Below, in pieces: positions 51,608 through 59,962 of a stretch of DNA of 64,000 nucleotides. The notes beneath the pieces are model-generated. The model was given only the letters and a program-made list of their open reading frames with translations. It made no database searches and had not been told where the DNA came from. The stretch comes from Roseibium polysiphoniae (GTDB lineage Bacteria; Pseudomonadota; Alphaproteobacteria; Rhizobiales; Stappiaceae): the NCBI RefSeq assembly GCF_014842925.1, contig NZ_JACYXJ010000003.1, positions 558,001-622,000 of the forward strand. Direction: 5' to 3'. The stretch's first letter is position 1; every line of letters starts with the position of its first letter. The position numbers and the translations under genes are program-made.

Positions 51608-52175
51608 CTGGAACGCCTCTTCTTCCGCTTGGAGATCGTCGTCAGCCGGGCAGGGGAGTTTTCCCTCCTGTCCAAAATCGGGACACCGATCATCCAGTTG
51701 TCTTTCGTGGCCTTAACTAAGCAGAGGGCATGCCAAACCGAGGAAATGAGCCGAAATCGCCTGTGATATGAAGCATTAGGGTTAACCGGGTGAAGCGCTT
51801 GCAAAGGTCCCTGAGGGATGTGCAGGTTAAGGAAATGTTAAGCAGATGCCCGCTTCTGCGAGATCAAGCTGGACCGACCGGTTGAGCAGCGCGGCAATCA
51901 GATTTCCGAAATGGGGCGCGTGGGGACGCGACCTGATGCGCTCGCTGCCCACAAGGCAGCGGGCGTATCTGTTTCAAGACGGCACTTTTCAGACAGTTGG
52001 CCCATGAATGGGACATTGAGGCCGTCTCGGCCAGCTCTCGTTACTTTTTGAGAAAGAGCGCAAGAGTAAACGGGCGGCGAGACACTCTTGCCCCATTAAG
52101 CCTGTTTGCAAGGAAAGGCTTGTCAGGACGCGCCAGCGACGTACATCAGGCAGGAAAGTATTTCGAGGAATTCTG
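51608..52175. other. 568-base gene-free divergent region
   Basis: No credible gene. It separates the PAS gene (minus) and the rhomboid gene (plus). Visible elements: a perfect CtrA-type box at 51827-51841, a hairpin CGCGT-GGGG-ACGCG at 51917-51930, and a 7-bp stem CGCTGCC / GGCAGCG at 51942-51960 with a 5-base loop. The 14-mer GTGGGGACGCGACC at 51920 also occurs at 48930. The density of structure hints at a long leader or small RNA. Confidence 0.55.
51827..51841. promoter_or_regulatory. Perfect CtrA-type box
   Basis: TTAA-GGAAATG-TTAA matches the full CtrA consensus TTAA-N7-TTAA. It lies in the long divergent region 220 bases upstream of the PAS gene and about 335 bases upstream of the rhomboid gene, so either could be the target. 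Confidence 0.5.
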
Positions 52176-52928
52176 ATGAACCAGCATTTTCCCAATCCCG
52201 GTCGCCCGGTCGACCAGCCTGCCTTCAATCTGCCATCCGTGGTGTTCTGGCTGGGCGCGATTATGATCGGCATTCACATTCTCCGGGTTTTGGTGCTGCC
52301 GGACAGCTGGAACTCGCAGATCCTGCTGTATTTCGCCTTTTGGCCCGTGCGCTATGATCCTGAGTTGCTTGCTAGTGGCATGGCACCGGGTGGGCTTGCC
52401 GCGGACACCTGGGCTTTTGTCACCTATGGCCTGCTTCATGGCGGTGCGACACACATCATCTTCAATTTGCTTTGGATGGCGATCTTCGGCAGCGCGGTTG
52501 CGCGCCGGTTCGGAACATGGCGTTTTCTGGTGCTTTCGGCGCTGTGCGCCATAGCTGGGGCGGCGACGCATCTCCTGTTTCATTTCGGCGAATCCACTCC
52601 AATGATCGGTGCTTCGGCGGCGGTTTCGGGACATATGGCTGCGGCTCTGAGGTTTGTCTTCGAGCTTGGCGGTCCGCTTGGAGCATTCAGAAGGCAGGAT
52701 CTCGGAGCTTACCGGATGCCTGCTGTCAGCCTGCGTGATTCTCTGGAAAACCGTCAGGTTCTGGGGTTCATGGCCGTCTGGTTCGGGCTGAATATCCTCT
52801 TCGGGATCATGAGTACCCCAGTTACCGGCGGGTCCGCATCGATTGCCTGGGAAGCGCATATCGGCGGTTTTCTGATGGGGCTCCTGCTGTTTCCGCTGCT
52901 TGACCCGGTTCCACGCCGGCTGCGCTAA
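52176..52928 (+). CDS. Rhomboid family intramembrane serine protease
   Basis: The 250-residue polytopic protein has the rhomboid core: LLHGGATHIIFNLLWM (about 86-101, with the HxxxN region), catalytic GASA with Ser147 in TPMIGASAAVSGHMAAALR, and the catalytic His in WEAHIGGFLMGLL near residue 228. The fold is of the six-TM bacterial type plus an N-terminal extension of about 20 residues. Substrates are unknown. GAGGAA precedes ATG 52176. Confidence 0.93.
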   Translation: MNQHFPNPGRPVDQPAFNLPSVVFWLGAIMIGIHILRVLVLPDSWNSQILLYFAFWPVRYDPELLASGMAPGGLAADTWAFVTYGLLHGGATHIIFNLLWMAIFGSAVARRFGTWRFLVLSALCAIAGAATHLLFHFGESTPMIGASAAVSGHMAAALRFVFELGGPLGAFRRQDLGAYRMPAVSLRDSLENRQVLGFMAVWFGLNILFGIMSTPVTGGSASIAWEAHIGGFLMGLLLFPLLDPVPRRLR

Positions 52929-53029
52929 CGCAACGGCAAGGATCTATTTGCGTCAGCGTGAATTTTTGTCATGATGAAAGGCCGGGCGGGCAATGGCTTG
53001 TCCGGCAACGCCATGGGAGGACATCGCTG

Positions 53030-53461
53030 ATGACGGTTGCTGCAATCTTGAACGGAAAAGGCCGGGACGTGATCGCCGAAAAAAGCGGCACGCTGCTTTC
53101 GGGAATTTGCAAGGTTCTGGCTGAAAAGGGGATCGGCGCGATTCTCGTAACTGATGATGAAAGCCGCATCGAAGGCATTATTTCCGAGCGTGACGTGGTG
53201 AAGGCGATCGGACGTCAGGGGGCAGGCGCACTGGATCTGCCGGTCGGAGACGTGATGACTCGTTCGGTCGTCACCTGCGTGGAAAATGACAGCATCAACG
53301 ATGTGATGACCAAAATGAGCCAGGGGCGCTTCCGACATGTGCCGGTCGTCAAGGATGGAAAGGTCGCAGGCCTGATTTCCATCGGGGATGTGGTCAAATA
53401 CCGGATCGCTCAGGTTGAGCAGGAAGCCGAGCACATGCGCAGCTACATCACTACCGCCTAG
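53030..53461 (+). CDS. CBS-domain pair protein
   Basis: The 143-residue protein is composed of two CBS domains and little else (first about 10-65 with GIGAILVTDDESRIEGIISERDVVKAI; second about 75-130 with VGDVMTRSVVTC, FRHVPVVKDGKVAGLISIGDVVK). Stand-alone CBS pairs bind adenine nucleotides and often modulate other enzymes. ATG 53030 follows GGGAGGACATCG, and the upstream in-frame start at 52958 is rejected. Confidence 0.92.
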   Translation: MTVAAILNGKGRDVIAEKSGTLLSGICKVLAEKGIGAILVTDDESRIEGIISERDVVKAIGRQGAGALDLPVGDVMTRSVVTCVENDSINDVMTKMSQGRFRHVPVVKDGKVAGLISIGDVVKYRIAQVEQEAEHMRSYITTA

Positions 53462-53463
53462 AA

Positions 53464-53494
53464 ATAAAAACAGCGGCAGGGTTCCTGCCGCTGT
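53464..53494 (-). terminator. Rho-independent terminator of hisI
   Basis: Perfect 11-bp stem ACAGCGGCAGG / CCTGCCGCTGT with a 3-base loop. Reading on the minus strand it ends in TTTTTATTTC, directly after the hisI stop. It also lies just past the CBS gene stop on the plus strand, where no U-tract follows. Confidence 0.85.
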
Positions 53495-53526
53495 CGATGC
53501 CTGATCCCGCGCCTACCGACTTGGGC

Positions 53527-53991
53527 TTATTTGTTGCCGTAGATATCCTTGGGATCATAAACGCGGCCTGCCTCGGTGCGTATCAATTCGACACGACCGT
53601 CCTCGTGCTTGACGATCTTTCGGAAAAAGCAGGAGCGAAAGCCCACGTGGCATGTCGCGCCGTTGCCTTTGACAGATACTTTGAGCCAGATCGCGTCCTG
53701 ATCGCAATCGGTACGGATCTCCTGAACTTTCTGCACCTGACCAGAGGTTCCGCCCTTTTTCCAGAATTCTTGGCGTGACCGGCTCCAGTACCAGGCCTCG
53801 CCGGTATCGATCGTGCGTTTCAGGGCCTCGGCATTCATATAGCCGACCATCAGCACTTCGCCAGTTTCAAAGTCTGTCACGACGGCCGCAATGAGGCCGT
53901 CGCTGTCGAATTTCGGCTGAAGGCTGGTGCCGGTCTCGATCTCGGATTTGTCGCCGCGCTTGGCGAAAAGGGGGCTCGTCGTCATTGTCAT
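53527..53991 (-). CDS. hisI: Phosphoribosyl-AMP cyclohydrolase
   Basis: Opens the purine ring of PR-AMP in histidine synthesis. The 154-residue monofunctional form has [26 protein letters not shown] (about 32-57), [18 protein letters not shown] (67-84) and the metal ligands in [14 protein letters not shown] and [18 protein letters not shown] 53991 and ATG 53985 are both plausible starts. It follows folE downstream on the same strand with a 20-base gap, a pairing common in Alphaproteobacteria. Confidence 0.95.
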   Translation of the reverse strand: MTMTTSPLFAKRGDKSEIETGTSLQPKFDSDGLIAAVVTDFETGEVLMVGYMNAEALKRTIDTGEAWYWSRSRQEFWKKGGTSGQVQKVQEIRTDCDQDAIWLKVSVKGNGATCHVGFRSCFFRKIVKHEDGRVELIRTEAGRVYDPKDIYGNK

Positions 53992-54011
53992 CCTACCCTA
54001 TTGGCAGGATG

Positions 54012-54647
54012 TCAAAGACCCCCGCCGCGTACCAGGGACATGAATTTGGCCTGCTCGGCCGCTTCATCCTGGAAAATCCCGGTAAATTGAGTGGTAATCG
54101 TCGAAACGCCGGGCTTCTGCACGCCACGCATTGTCATGCACTGGTGCTCGGCTTCCAGCATTACGGCGAGCCCGCGAGGTGCGAGCTGATCGTCAATGGC
54201 CGATGTAATCTGCGCCGTCAAGTTTTCCTGGGTCTGCAGGCGCTTGGCGAAAATGTCGACAACGCGGGCCAATTTCGACAGCCCAACAACCCCTTCAGCT
54301 GGATAGTAGGCGATATGGGCAGTGCCGATGAAAGGGAGCATGTGGTGTTCACAGTGAGAATGGAAGGGGATGCCCCGTACCATCACGATGTCCTGATAGC
54401 CGCCAACGTCCTCGAAGGTCCGCTTGAGATGCTCGGTCGGGTCCTCGAAGTAACCGCCAAAGATCTGGCCATAGGCCTTGGTCACGCGTTTGGGCGTATC
54501 CAGCAGGCCTTCCCGGTCCGGGTCGTCGCCCGCCCACGCAAGGAGCGTTCTCACCGCAGCTTCGGCTTCTTCGCGGCTTGGGCGTGCCAAGTCGTCCTGC
54601 GATTTGCGCTCCAGCTTCTTGCCGACGGTTTTCAGCATAGCGTCCAT
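54012..54647 (-). CDS. folE: GTP cyclohydrolase I
   Basis: Makes 7,8-dihydroneopterin triphosphate, the first step of folate synthesis. The 211-residue protein has [20 protein letters not shown] (about 47-66), the zinc site [11 protein letters not shown] (Cys99, His102) and the second zinc Cys in [16 protein letters not shown]. Type IA FolE, zinc-dependent. ATG 54647 has GAGGG five bases upstream; a longer start at 54683 is possible. It diverges from the Fe-S scaffold gene. Confidence 0.96.
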   Translation of the reverse strand: MDAMLKTVGKKLERKSQDDLARPSREEAEAAVRTLLAWAGDDPDREGLLDTPKRVTKAYGQIFGGYFEDPTEHLKRTFEDVGGYQDIVMVRGIPFHSHCEHHMLPFIGTAHIAYYPAEGVVGLSKLARVVDIFAKRLQTQENLTAQITSAIDDQLAPRGLAVMLEAEHQCMTMRGVQKPGVSTITTQFTGIFQDEAAEQAKFMSLVRGGGL

Positions 54648-54909
54648 CGTGACCCTCGTTACCTTGTCGTGACTGCCTGCCATACATGACGCCCCTGTCA
54701 GCGCCGTATGGTAACGGAGCCTCTACGAACCAGCCTATCAGGCAGATCATGGCGCATGGGTAAATGCACCGATCTTTTTGTTGTGGGGCTTGATCTTGGC
54801 AGAATTTAGCCTGCGACGTCCAAGACCCTTGCAGAAATCATCTTGCGACTGATCTATATAGGTAAAAGGAGCCGTGCTGCAATGAAGCCCGGATCACGAA
54901 GAGGCGAGA

Positions 54910-55374
54910 ATGCTCGACGATATCTACAACGCGAAGATCCTTGAATTCGCTGGAAATATTCCGCGGCTGGGACGTCTGGATGCCCCGCAGGCCTCTGCCA
55001 AGGCGCATTCACGGCTTTGCGGATCCACCGTTGTCGTTGATCTGAATGTCGCAGACGGCAAGGTCAGCGACTTTGCGCATGACGTCAAAGCCTGCGCTCT
55101 CGGTCAGGCCTCTGCCTCCATCATGGCGCAACATGTGGTCGGCGCGACACCGGACGAGCTTCGTGAGTTGCGCGAGACGATGCGGGCAATGCTCAAGGAC
55201 AACGGCCCTGCTCCGGAAGGTCGTTTTGAAGACCTGAAATTCCTCGAGCCGGTGCGTGAGTACAAGGCCCGTCACGCATCGACACTCCTCACGTTTGATG
55301 CGGTGGTTGATGCGCTGGACCAGATCGAACATGGGCTCGACGAACAGCAACGGGCAGATGGCGCGGCTGTCTGA
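54910..55374 (+). CDS. Iron-sulfur cluster scaffold-like protein (IscU/NifU N-terminal family)
   Basis: The 154-residue protein has the IscU-like fold. Cluster-binding positions are Cys37 (RLCGST) and Cys62 (KACALGQASASIM). The third cysteine of IscU/SufU is absent: the C-terminal segment reads EYKARHASTLLTFDA, with His122 at roughly the expected position. It could still bind a cluster or zinc, or have another role. The neighbourhood (divergent folE-hisI, downstream yidD) is conserved in Alphaproteobacteria. No iscS or suf gene is in the window. Confidence 0.86.
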   Translation: MLDDIYNAKILEFAGNIPRLGRLDAPQASAKAHSRLCGSTVVVDLNVADGKVSDFAHDVKACALGQASASIMAQHVVGATPDELRELRETMRAMLKDNGPAPEGRFEDLKFLEPVREYKARHASTLLTFDAVVDALDQIEHGLDEQQRADGAAV

Positions 55375-55398
55375 CAGTCCTTTGGGAGCATAGGTTTC

Positions 55399-55758
55399 GT
55401 GTGTTCTGACAAGGGTCATTGCTCCCCTGAAAAGCCTGCACAAGGTCCGCCCTCGCTTCCTGCGCGCTTCGGGCTCCTCCTGATCTGGGTCTATCGCCAT
55501 TCGCTCTCGCTCGTCATGGGGCGGGGCTGCCGATATGCGCCAACCTGCTCCGACTATACCGGAGATGCGATCCGCCGCTTTGGCCTTTGGGCTGGCGGAT
55601 GGGTTGGCCTTGCGCGCATTCTGCGCTGCAATCCCTGGGGACCGTCGGGCTATGATCCGGTGCCAGACCAGCTTCCCGAAAGCGCCCGCTGGTATCTGCC
55701 CTGGCGCTATGGCCAATGGACCGGCGACCATATGGAAGACAGCAGCCGTCTCTCTTAG
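55399..55758 (+). CDS. yidD: Membrane protein insertion efficiency factor YidD
   Basis: The 119-residue protein with the DUF37/YidD signature: LLLIWVYRHSLSLVMGRGCRYAPTCSDYTGDAIRRFG (about 27-63), and ILRCNPWGPSGYDPVP (about 77-92). It assists YidC-dependent insertion of inner-membrane proteins. The first ~22 residues (MCSDKGHCSPEKPAQGPPSLP) are a variable extension. GTG start at 55399 with GGGAG upstream; no ATG is near. It follows the Fe-S scaffold gene by 24 bases. Confidence 0.93.
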   Translation: MCSDKGHCSPEKPAQGPPSLPARFGLLLIWVYRHSLSLVMGRGCRYAPTCSDYTGDAIRRFGLWAGGWVGLARILRCNPWGPSGYDPVPDQLPESARWYLPWRYGQWTGDHMEDSSRLS

Positions 55759-55922
55759 CCGGGCATGGCAAGCGTGACCAGGAAGAAGTGGCGGTCGGCG
55801 GCCTTGGTGCGGCCTAGTGGCCTGACAAGGTTGCCTCTTATGTTGAAAACCCTTATGTGAAGCGCACTTGAAAACACCAATGCTTACCTGCCTTGTCTGC
55901 AGGAGTGAGCCGGAGACATGAT

Positions 55923-57893
55923 ATGATTCACCTGACTTTCCCCGACAATTCCGTTCGCGATTATGACGATGGCACCACTGGCGCCGACGTGGCCGCCGGT
56001 ATTTCCAAGTCGTTGGCCAAAAAGGCCGTTGCGGTTGCCTTGGATGGAGAGCTGAAAGACCTGTCCGATCCGATTTCCGCTGATGCCAAGATCGAGATCG
56101 TGACCCGAGACGACCCTCGTGCGCTGGAACTGATCCGCCACGATGCAGCCCACGTGATGGCCGAAGCTGTGCAGGCACTGTGGCCGGGCACGCAGGTGAC
56201 GATCGGACCGGTCATCGAGAACGGGTTTTACTACGACTTCAAGCGGGTTCATCCAGATACGAAAGAAGATTGGCCCTTCACGCCCGAGGACCTTCCGGTC
56301 ATCGAAAAGAAGATGCGCGAGATCATTGGCCGTGGGGATGCGTTCACCAAGGAAGTCTGGAGCCGTGACGAGGCCAAGGCCTTCTTTGCTGAGAAGGGCG
56401 AGGACTACAAGGTCGAGCTGATCGACGCGATCCCGGACAATCAGAGCCTGAAGATCTACAAGCAGGGCGATTGGCTCGATCTGTGCCGTGGTCCTCATAT
56501 GGCCAATACCCGCCAGATCGGCAATGACTTCAAATTGATGAAGGTGGCCGGCGCTTACTGGCGCGGAGACAGCAACAACGAGATGCTGACTCGCATCTAC
56601 GGCACTGCCTGGTCCTCGGAAAAGGAGCTGAAGGGCTATCTCCACATGCTGGAGGAAGCCGAGAAGCGCGATCACCGCAAGCTTGGCCGCGAGATGGACC
56701 TGTTCCACTTCCAGGAAGAGGGACCAGGCGTCGTCTTTTGGCATGCGAAGGGCTGGAGCCTTTTCCAGAGCCTCGTTTCCTACATGCGTCGCCGGCTCGC
56801 CGACGACTACCAGGAAGTCAATGCTCCGCAGGTTCTGGACACCTCGCTCTGGGAAACGTCAGGTCACTGGGGCTGGTACAAGGAGAACATGTTCTCGGTA
56901 CAGTGTGCCGACACGGAAGCAGAAGACACTCGTATTTTCGCGCTGAAGCCGATGAACTGTCCGGGTCATGTCCAGATATTCAAGCATGGTCTGAAGAGCT
57001 ACCGTGATCTGCCGCTGCGTCTGTCCGAATTCGGCACAGTGCATCGCTATGAGCCATCGGGCGCCATGCATGGCCTGATGCGCGTGCGCGGATTTACACA
57101 GGACGACGCCCATATCTTCTGCACTGAAGAGCAGATGGCGGATGAGTGCCTCAAGATCAACGACCTGATCCTGTCCGTCTACAAGGACTTCGGCTTCGAG
57201 GAAGTAGTCGTCAAGCTGTCGACCCGCCCGGAGAAGCGCGTCGGGTCCGATGAACTCTGGGATCATGCCGAAGCCGTCATGACCAAGGTTCTCAAGACCA
57301 TCGAGGAACAATCCGAGGGCCGGATCAAGACCGATATCCTGCCGGGCGAGGGCGCCTTCTATGGTCCCAAGTTCGAGTACACCTTGAAGGATGCCATCGG
57401 CCGTGAATGGCAGTGCGGCACGACCCAGGTCGACTTCAACCTGCCGGAGCGGTTTGGTGCTTTCTATGTGGACAGCGACGGCGAAAAGAAAACGCCGGTG
57501 ATGATCCATCGTGCTATCTGCGGATCCATGGAACGGTTCCTTGGCATTTTGATCGAGAACTTTGCCGGTCATTTCCCACTTTGGATGTCGCCGCTGCAGG
57601 TGGTCGTTGCGACGATCACGTCCGAAGCTGACGACTACGGCCGTGAAGTTGCCGCGGAGCTCAAGAAGGCGGGCCTCAGCGTGGAAACGGATTTCCGCAA
57701 TGAGAAGATCAACTACAAGGTCCGTGAACACTCGCTGGCGAAGGTTCCGGCGATCGTGGTCTGCGGCAGGCGTGAAGCGGAAGAGCGGACTGTGAATGTC
57801 CGCCGACTGGGATCCAAGGATCAGACGGCTATGTCTTTGGAGGAAGCCGTTGCGGCCTTCAAGGCCGAGGCTGTTTCGCCGGATCTTAAGTGA
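55923..57893 (+). CDS. thrS: Threonine-tRNA ligase
   Basis: Charges tRNA-Thr. The 656-residue protein has a TGS domain (1-62), the editing domain with [17 protein letters not shown] (about 75-91, with the zinc-binding HxxxH), the class II catalytic core ([48 protein letters not shown]; motif 3 [22 protein letters not shown]) and a C-terminal anticodon-binding domain. CGGAGAC lies before ATG 55923; an in-frame start at 55893 is rejected. No T-box or operator leader is seen in the 164-base upstream gap. Confidence 0.98.
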   Translation: MIHLTFPDNSVRDYDDGTTGADVAAGISKSLAKKAVAVALDGELKDLSDPISADAKIEIVTRDDPRALELIRHDAAHVMAEAVQALWPGTQVTIGPVIENGFYYDFKRVHPDTKEDWPFTPEDLPVIEKKMREIIGRGDAFTKEVWSRDEAKAFFAEKGEDYKVELIDAIPDNQSLKIYKQGDWLDLCRGPHMANTRQIGNDFKLMKVAGAYWRGDSNNEMLTRIYGTAWSSEKELKGYLHMLEEAEKRDHRKLGREMDLFHFQEEGPGVVFWHAKGWSLFQSLVSYMRRRLADDYQEVNAPQVLDTSLWETSGHWGWYKENMFSVQCADTEAEDTRIFALKPMNCPGHVQIFKHGLKSYRDLPLRLSEFGTVHRYEPSGAMHGLMRVRGFTQDDAHIFCTEEQMADECLKINDLILSVYKDFGFEEVVVKLSTRPEKRVGSDELWDHAEAVMTKVLKTIEEQSEGRIKTDILPGEGAFYGPKFEYTLKDAIGREWQCGTTQVDFNLPERFGAFYVDSDGEKKTPVMIHRAICGSMERFLGILIENFAGHFPLWMSPLQVVVATITSEADDYGREVAAELKKAGLSVETDFRNEKINYKVREHSLAKVPAIVVCGRREAEERTVNVRRLGSKDQTAMSLEEAVAAFKAEAVSPDLK

Positions 57894-57911
57894 ATTGTGA
57901 TGATAAATACG

Positions 57912-57943
57912 AAAAGCCGCGGGATTTCCTGCGGCTTTTCTTT
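57912..57943 (+). terminator. thrS rho-independent terminator
   Basis: Stem AAAAGCCGC-GGG / CCT-GCGGCTTTT (12 pairs including one G-U) with an ATTT loop, 18 bases after the thrS stop, followed by CTTTTG. Confidence 0.88.
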
Positions 57944-58034
57944 TGCTCGGTCTATGCTGTCACGAAACCGCAATAGATAACCGGCTATCGGTTCGGAATC
58001 ATTTTACGCTGCGTTCGAGAGAATTGGATTCGTA

Positions 58035-58865
58035 ATGGACTACGCTGAATTCAGCTATGCCAATCCAGATCATCCCCCTTTGAAGCGGTGGCTCATCCGC
58101 TCTATCGAGGGACTCTCGGGCCGTCGTCAGATCCTCAACCTCTACGAGATCTGGAAAGCCTCGACTGTCGGGACGTCTCCACAGATCTGGAGCGACCTGC
58201 TCGGGCTGATCAATCTGAATGTTTCTGTTGCTGATGGGGAGTGGCCGCCGAAGGCTCTGCCAGAAGGTCCCCTTGTTCTGATTGCAAATCACCCCTATGG
58301 CATTGGCGACGGCCTCGCGATCCTGTCGCTGGCCGAGCAGTTGGGTCGTCCCTTCAAGATCTTGATCAACAACGAGTTGTTGAAAGTTCCCGAAGTGCGG
58401 CCTTTCTCGCTGCCGGTTGATTTCGAGGAAACCAAGCAGGCCCTCAAAACCAACATGGAGACGCGCCGGGAGGCTTTACGTCTCTTGAGCGAAGGCACGA
58501 CCATCATCGTGTTTCCGGGCGGAGGGGTGGCCACAGCGCCCAAGCCATTCGGCCGGGCAGAGGAGCTTCCCTGGAAGACCTTCACCGCAAAAATGATCCG
58601 CTCTTCAAAGGCGACCGTGTTGCCGCTTTATTTCGACGGGCAGAATTCCTGGCTCTTTCACCTGGTTTCGCGGTTTTCACTGACGTTGCGATTGGCACTT
58701 TATGTGCGTGAGTTCCGGCGAACCCTTGGCACAGCGATTACGGCACGGGCCGGCGCTCCCATTCCGTTCGAGACGCTATCTGGTTTTCGCGACCAGAAAG
58801 AGATCATGGATTTCCTCCAGGGTCAGGTCATGCAGCTGGGCAACCCGGACCGGCCGATTTCCTGA
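58035..58865 (+). CDS. PlsC-family lysophospholipid acyltransferase
   Basis: The 276-residue predicted acyltransferase has motif I LVLIANHPYGIGDG (81-93), which reads His-x5-Asp (His86, Asp92) rather than the usual His-x4-Asp, and motif III IIVFPGGGVATAPKPFG (about 156-172). This spacing occurs in the ornithine-lipid/hemolysin-like branch of the family. There is no clear N-terminal signal or long TM helix. Expected to acylate a lysolipid at the inner face of the membrane; exact substrate unknown. It is followed by the FNR-boxed redox cluster. Confidence 0.87.
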   Translation: MDYAEFSYANPDHPPLKRWLIRSIEGLSGRRQILNLYEIWKASTVGTSPQIWSDLLGLINLNVSVADGEWPPKALPEGPLVLIANHPYGIGDGLAILSLAEQLGRPFKILINNELLKVPEVRPFSLPVDFEETKQALKTNMETRREALRLLSEGTTIIVFPGGGVATAPKPFGRAEELPWKTFTAKMIRSSKATVLPLYFDGQNSWLFHLVSRFSLTLRLALYVREFRRTLGTAITARAGAPIPFETLSGFRDQKEIMDFLQGQVMQLGNPDRPIS

Positions 58866-58997
58866 TGGGACATTTCGCGCTTTCCTCAAGCTGCTGATTG
58901 TATTGGATTTATTTTTAGTTCTGACTTTGGATCTGCGGTTTCTTTTCTGACCTGTTACACTTTTTTGCCCTCGCCAGTTTGCCTCTCCACCAGCGCA

Positions 58998-59011
58998 TTG
59001 ACTCTGATCAA
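58998..59011 (+). promoter_or_regulatory. FNR/FixK-type box
   Basis: TTGAC-TCTG-ATCAA differs by one base from the FNR/FixK consensus TTGAT-N4-ATCAA. A weak -10-like TAGGCT at 59033-59038 would place a start site near 59045, with the box centred near -41, the position expected for class II activation. The ferredoxin start codon is at 59068. This suggests anaerobic activation of the three-gene redox cluster. Confidence 0.65.
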
Positions 59012-59067
59012 GGCTCTACGATAGGCGCAGCCTAGGCTGCCCATCGGACACCTTGGAGAGCAGAGCA

Positions 59068-59283
59068 ATGACAATCGAGAACATCAGTGGATGCATTGGT
59101 TGCGGCCGATGTGTTCATGCCTGTCCGTGTGACGTGATCCGGATAGACAAGGAGAGCGGCAAGGCCGCAATTGTCTATCCGGCCGATTGCCAGATTTGCC
59201 ATTTGTGCAGAATGAACTGTCCGGTCGATGCCATAACGCTATCACCTGAAAAAACAATTCCGGTCGTCGTGTCGTGGGGATAG
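59068..59283 (+). CDS. 2x[4Fe-4S] ferredoxin
   Basis: The 71-residue protein carries two [4Fe-4S] motifs: CIGCGRCVHAC-PC (Cys9, 12, 15, 19, plus Cys21) and CQICHLCRMNC-P (Cys41, 44, 47, 51). It has no signal peptide. The form resembles the small Fe-S subunits paired with fumarate-reductase-fold flavoproteins in AprBA-like and related enzymes. ATG 59068 has GGAGAG upstream; the frame begins at 59053. It is the first gene of a tightly spaced cluster, with 4 bases to the next gene. Confidence 0.93.
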   Translation: MTIENISGCIGCGRCVHACPCDVIRIDKESGKAAIVYPADCQICHLCRMNCPVDAITLSPEKTIPVVVSWG

Positions 59284-59287
59284 AGCC

Positions 59288-59962
59288 ATGAAGGTGATGC
59301 TCAGGACATCTGTAATCGTCATTGCCCTGATGGTTTTTCTGGGGCTGCCGATATTGTTCTACTGGCTGGGTGAGTTTCCACGTCGTTCGGTCTTGAAAGA
59401 AGCGATCTCGCTGCTGACGCTCTTGGCTTTTTCGCTGATGCTGTCTCAGTTCTTTATGGCGCGTAGCAACCTGAAAGTCATCCAGCTCTTTGATCTGCGG
59501 CAGGTTCAACTGGTGCACAAGTTCATTGCCTACGCTGTCATGACCGTCTTGCTCCTGCACCCAGTGCTGATTGTTTTTCCAAGGCTCTTCGAGGCAGGAA
59601 TTGGTCCATGGCAGGCCTTCAGAACCATGCTGACGACCTTTGAAAACCCTGGAATTTTATTGGGGTTGGCGGCTTGGATCTTGCTTCTGGTTTTGACGCT
59701 GACCGCGATTTTTCGCCTGAGGCTAAATTGGGCGCTCGGCATCAAATATAGAAACTGGCGCTATTTTCACGGGCTCTTGAGCGTTCTCGTGACCGCGGTT
59801 GCAGTCCTGCATGCGATCAAGCTGGGACGTCATTTCAACCCTTCAATGGTCTTCTTTTCGGTCTCCGTCGCGATCACCGGGGCCGCGATGCTGTTCAAGA
59901 TGTACCTTTTTCCGCCGACCAAGCCGACCGTGTCAGCAAAACAGACCGTCGGGAGCGAATAA
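59288..59962 (+). CDS. Ferric-reductase-like heme-b membrane protein
   Basis: The 224-residue protein has about six hydrophobic helices of the Ferric_reduct type. Two histidine pairs have the 13-residue spacing needed to hold two stacked hemes across the membrane: His77/His91 (LVHKFIAYAVMTVLLLHP) and His161/His175 (RYFHGLLSVLVTAVAVLHA). There is no NAD(P)H or FAD domain, so it must pass electrons between separate partners, the ferredoxin upstream and the flavoprotein downstream. The stop lies next to the flavoprotein ATG. Confidence 0.87.
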   Translation: MKVMLRTSVIVIALMVFLGLPILFYWLGEFPRRSVLKEAISLLTLLAFSLMLSQFFMARSNLKVIQLFDLRQVQLVHKFIAYAVMTVLLLHPVLIVFPRLFEAGIGPWQAFRTMLTTFENPGILLGLAAWILLLVLTLTAIFRLRLNWALGIKYRNWRYFHGLLSVLVTAVAVLHAIKLGRHFNPSMVFFSVSVAITGAAMLFKMYLFPPTKPTVSAKQTVGSE

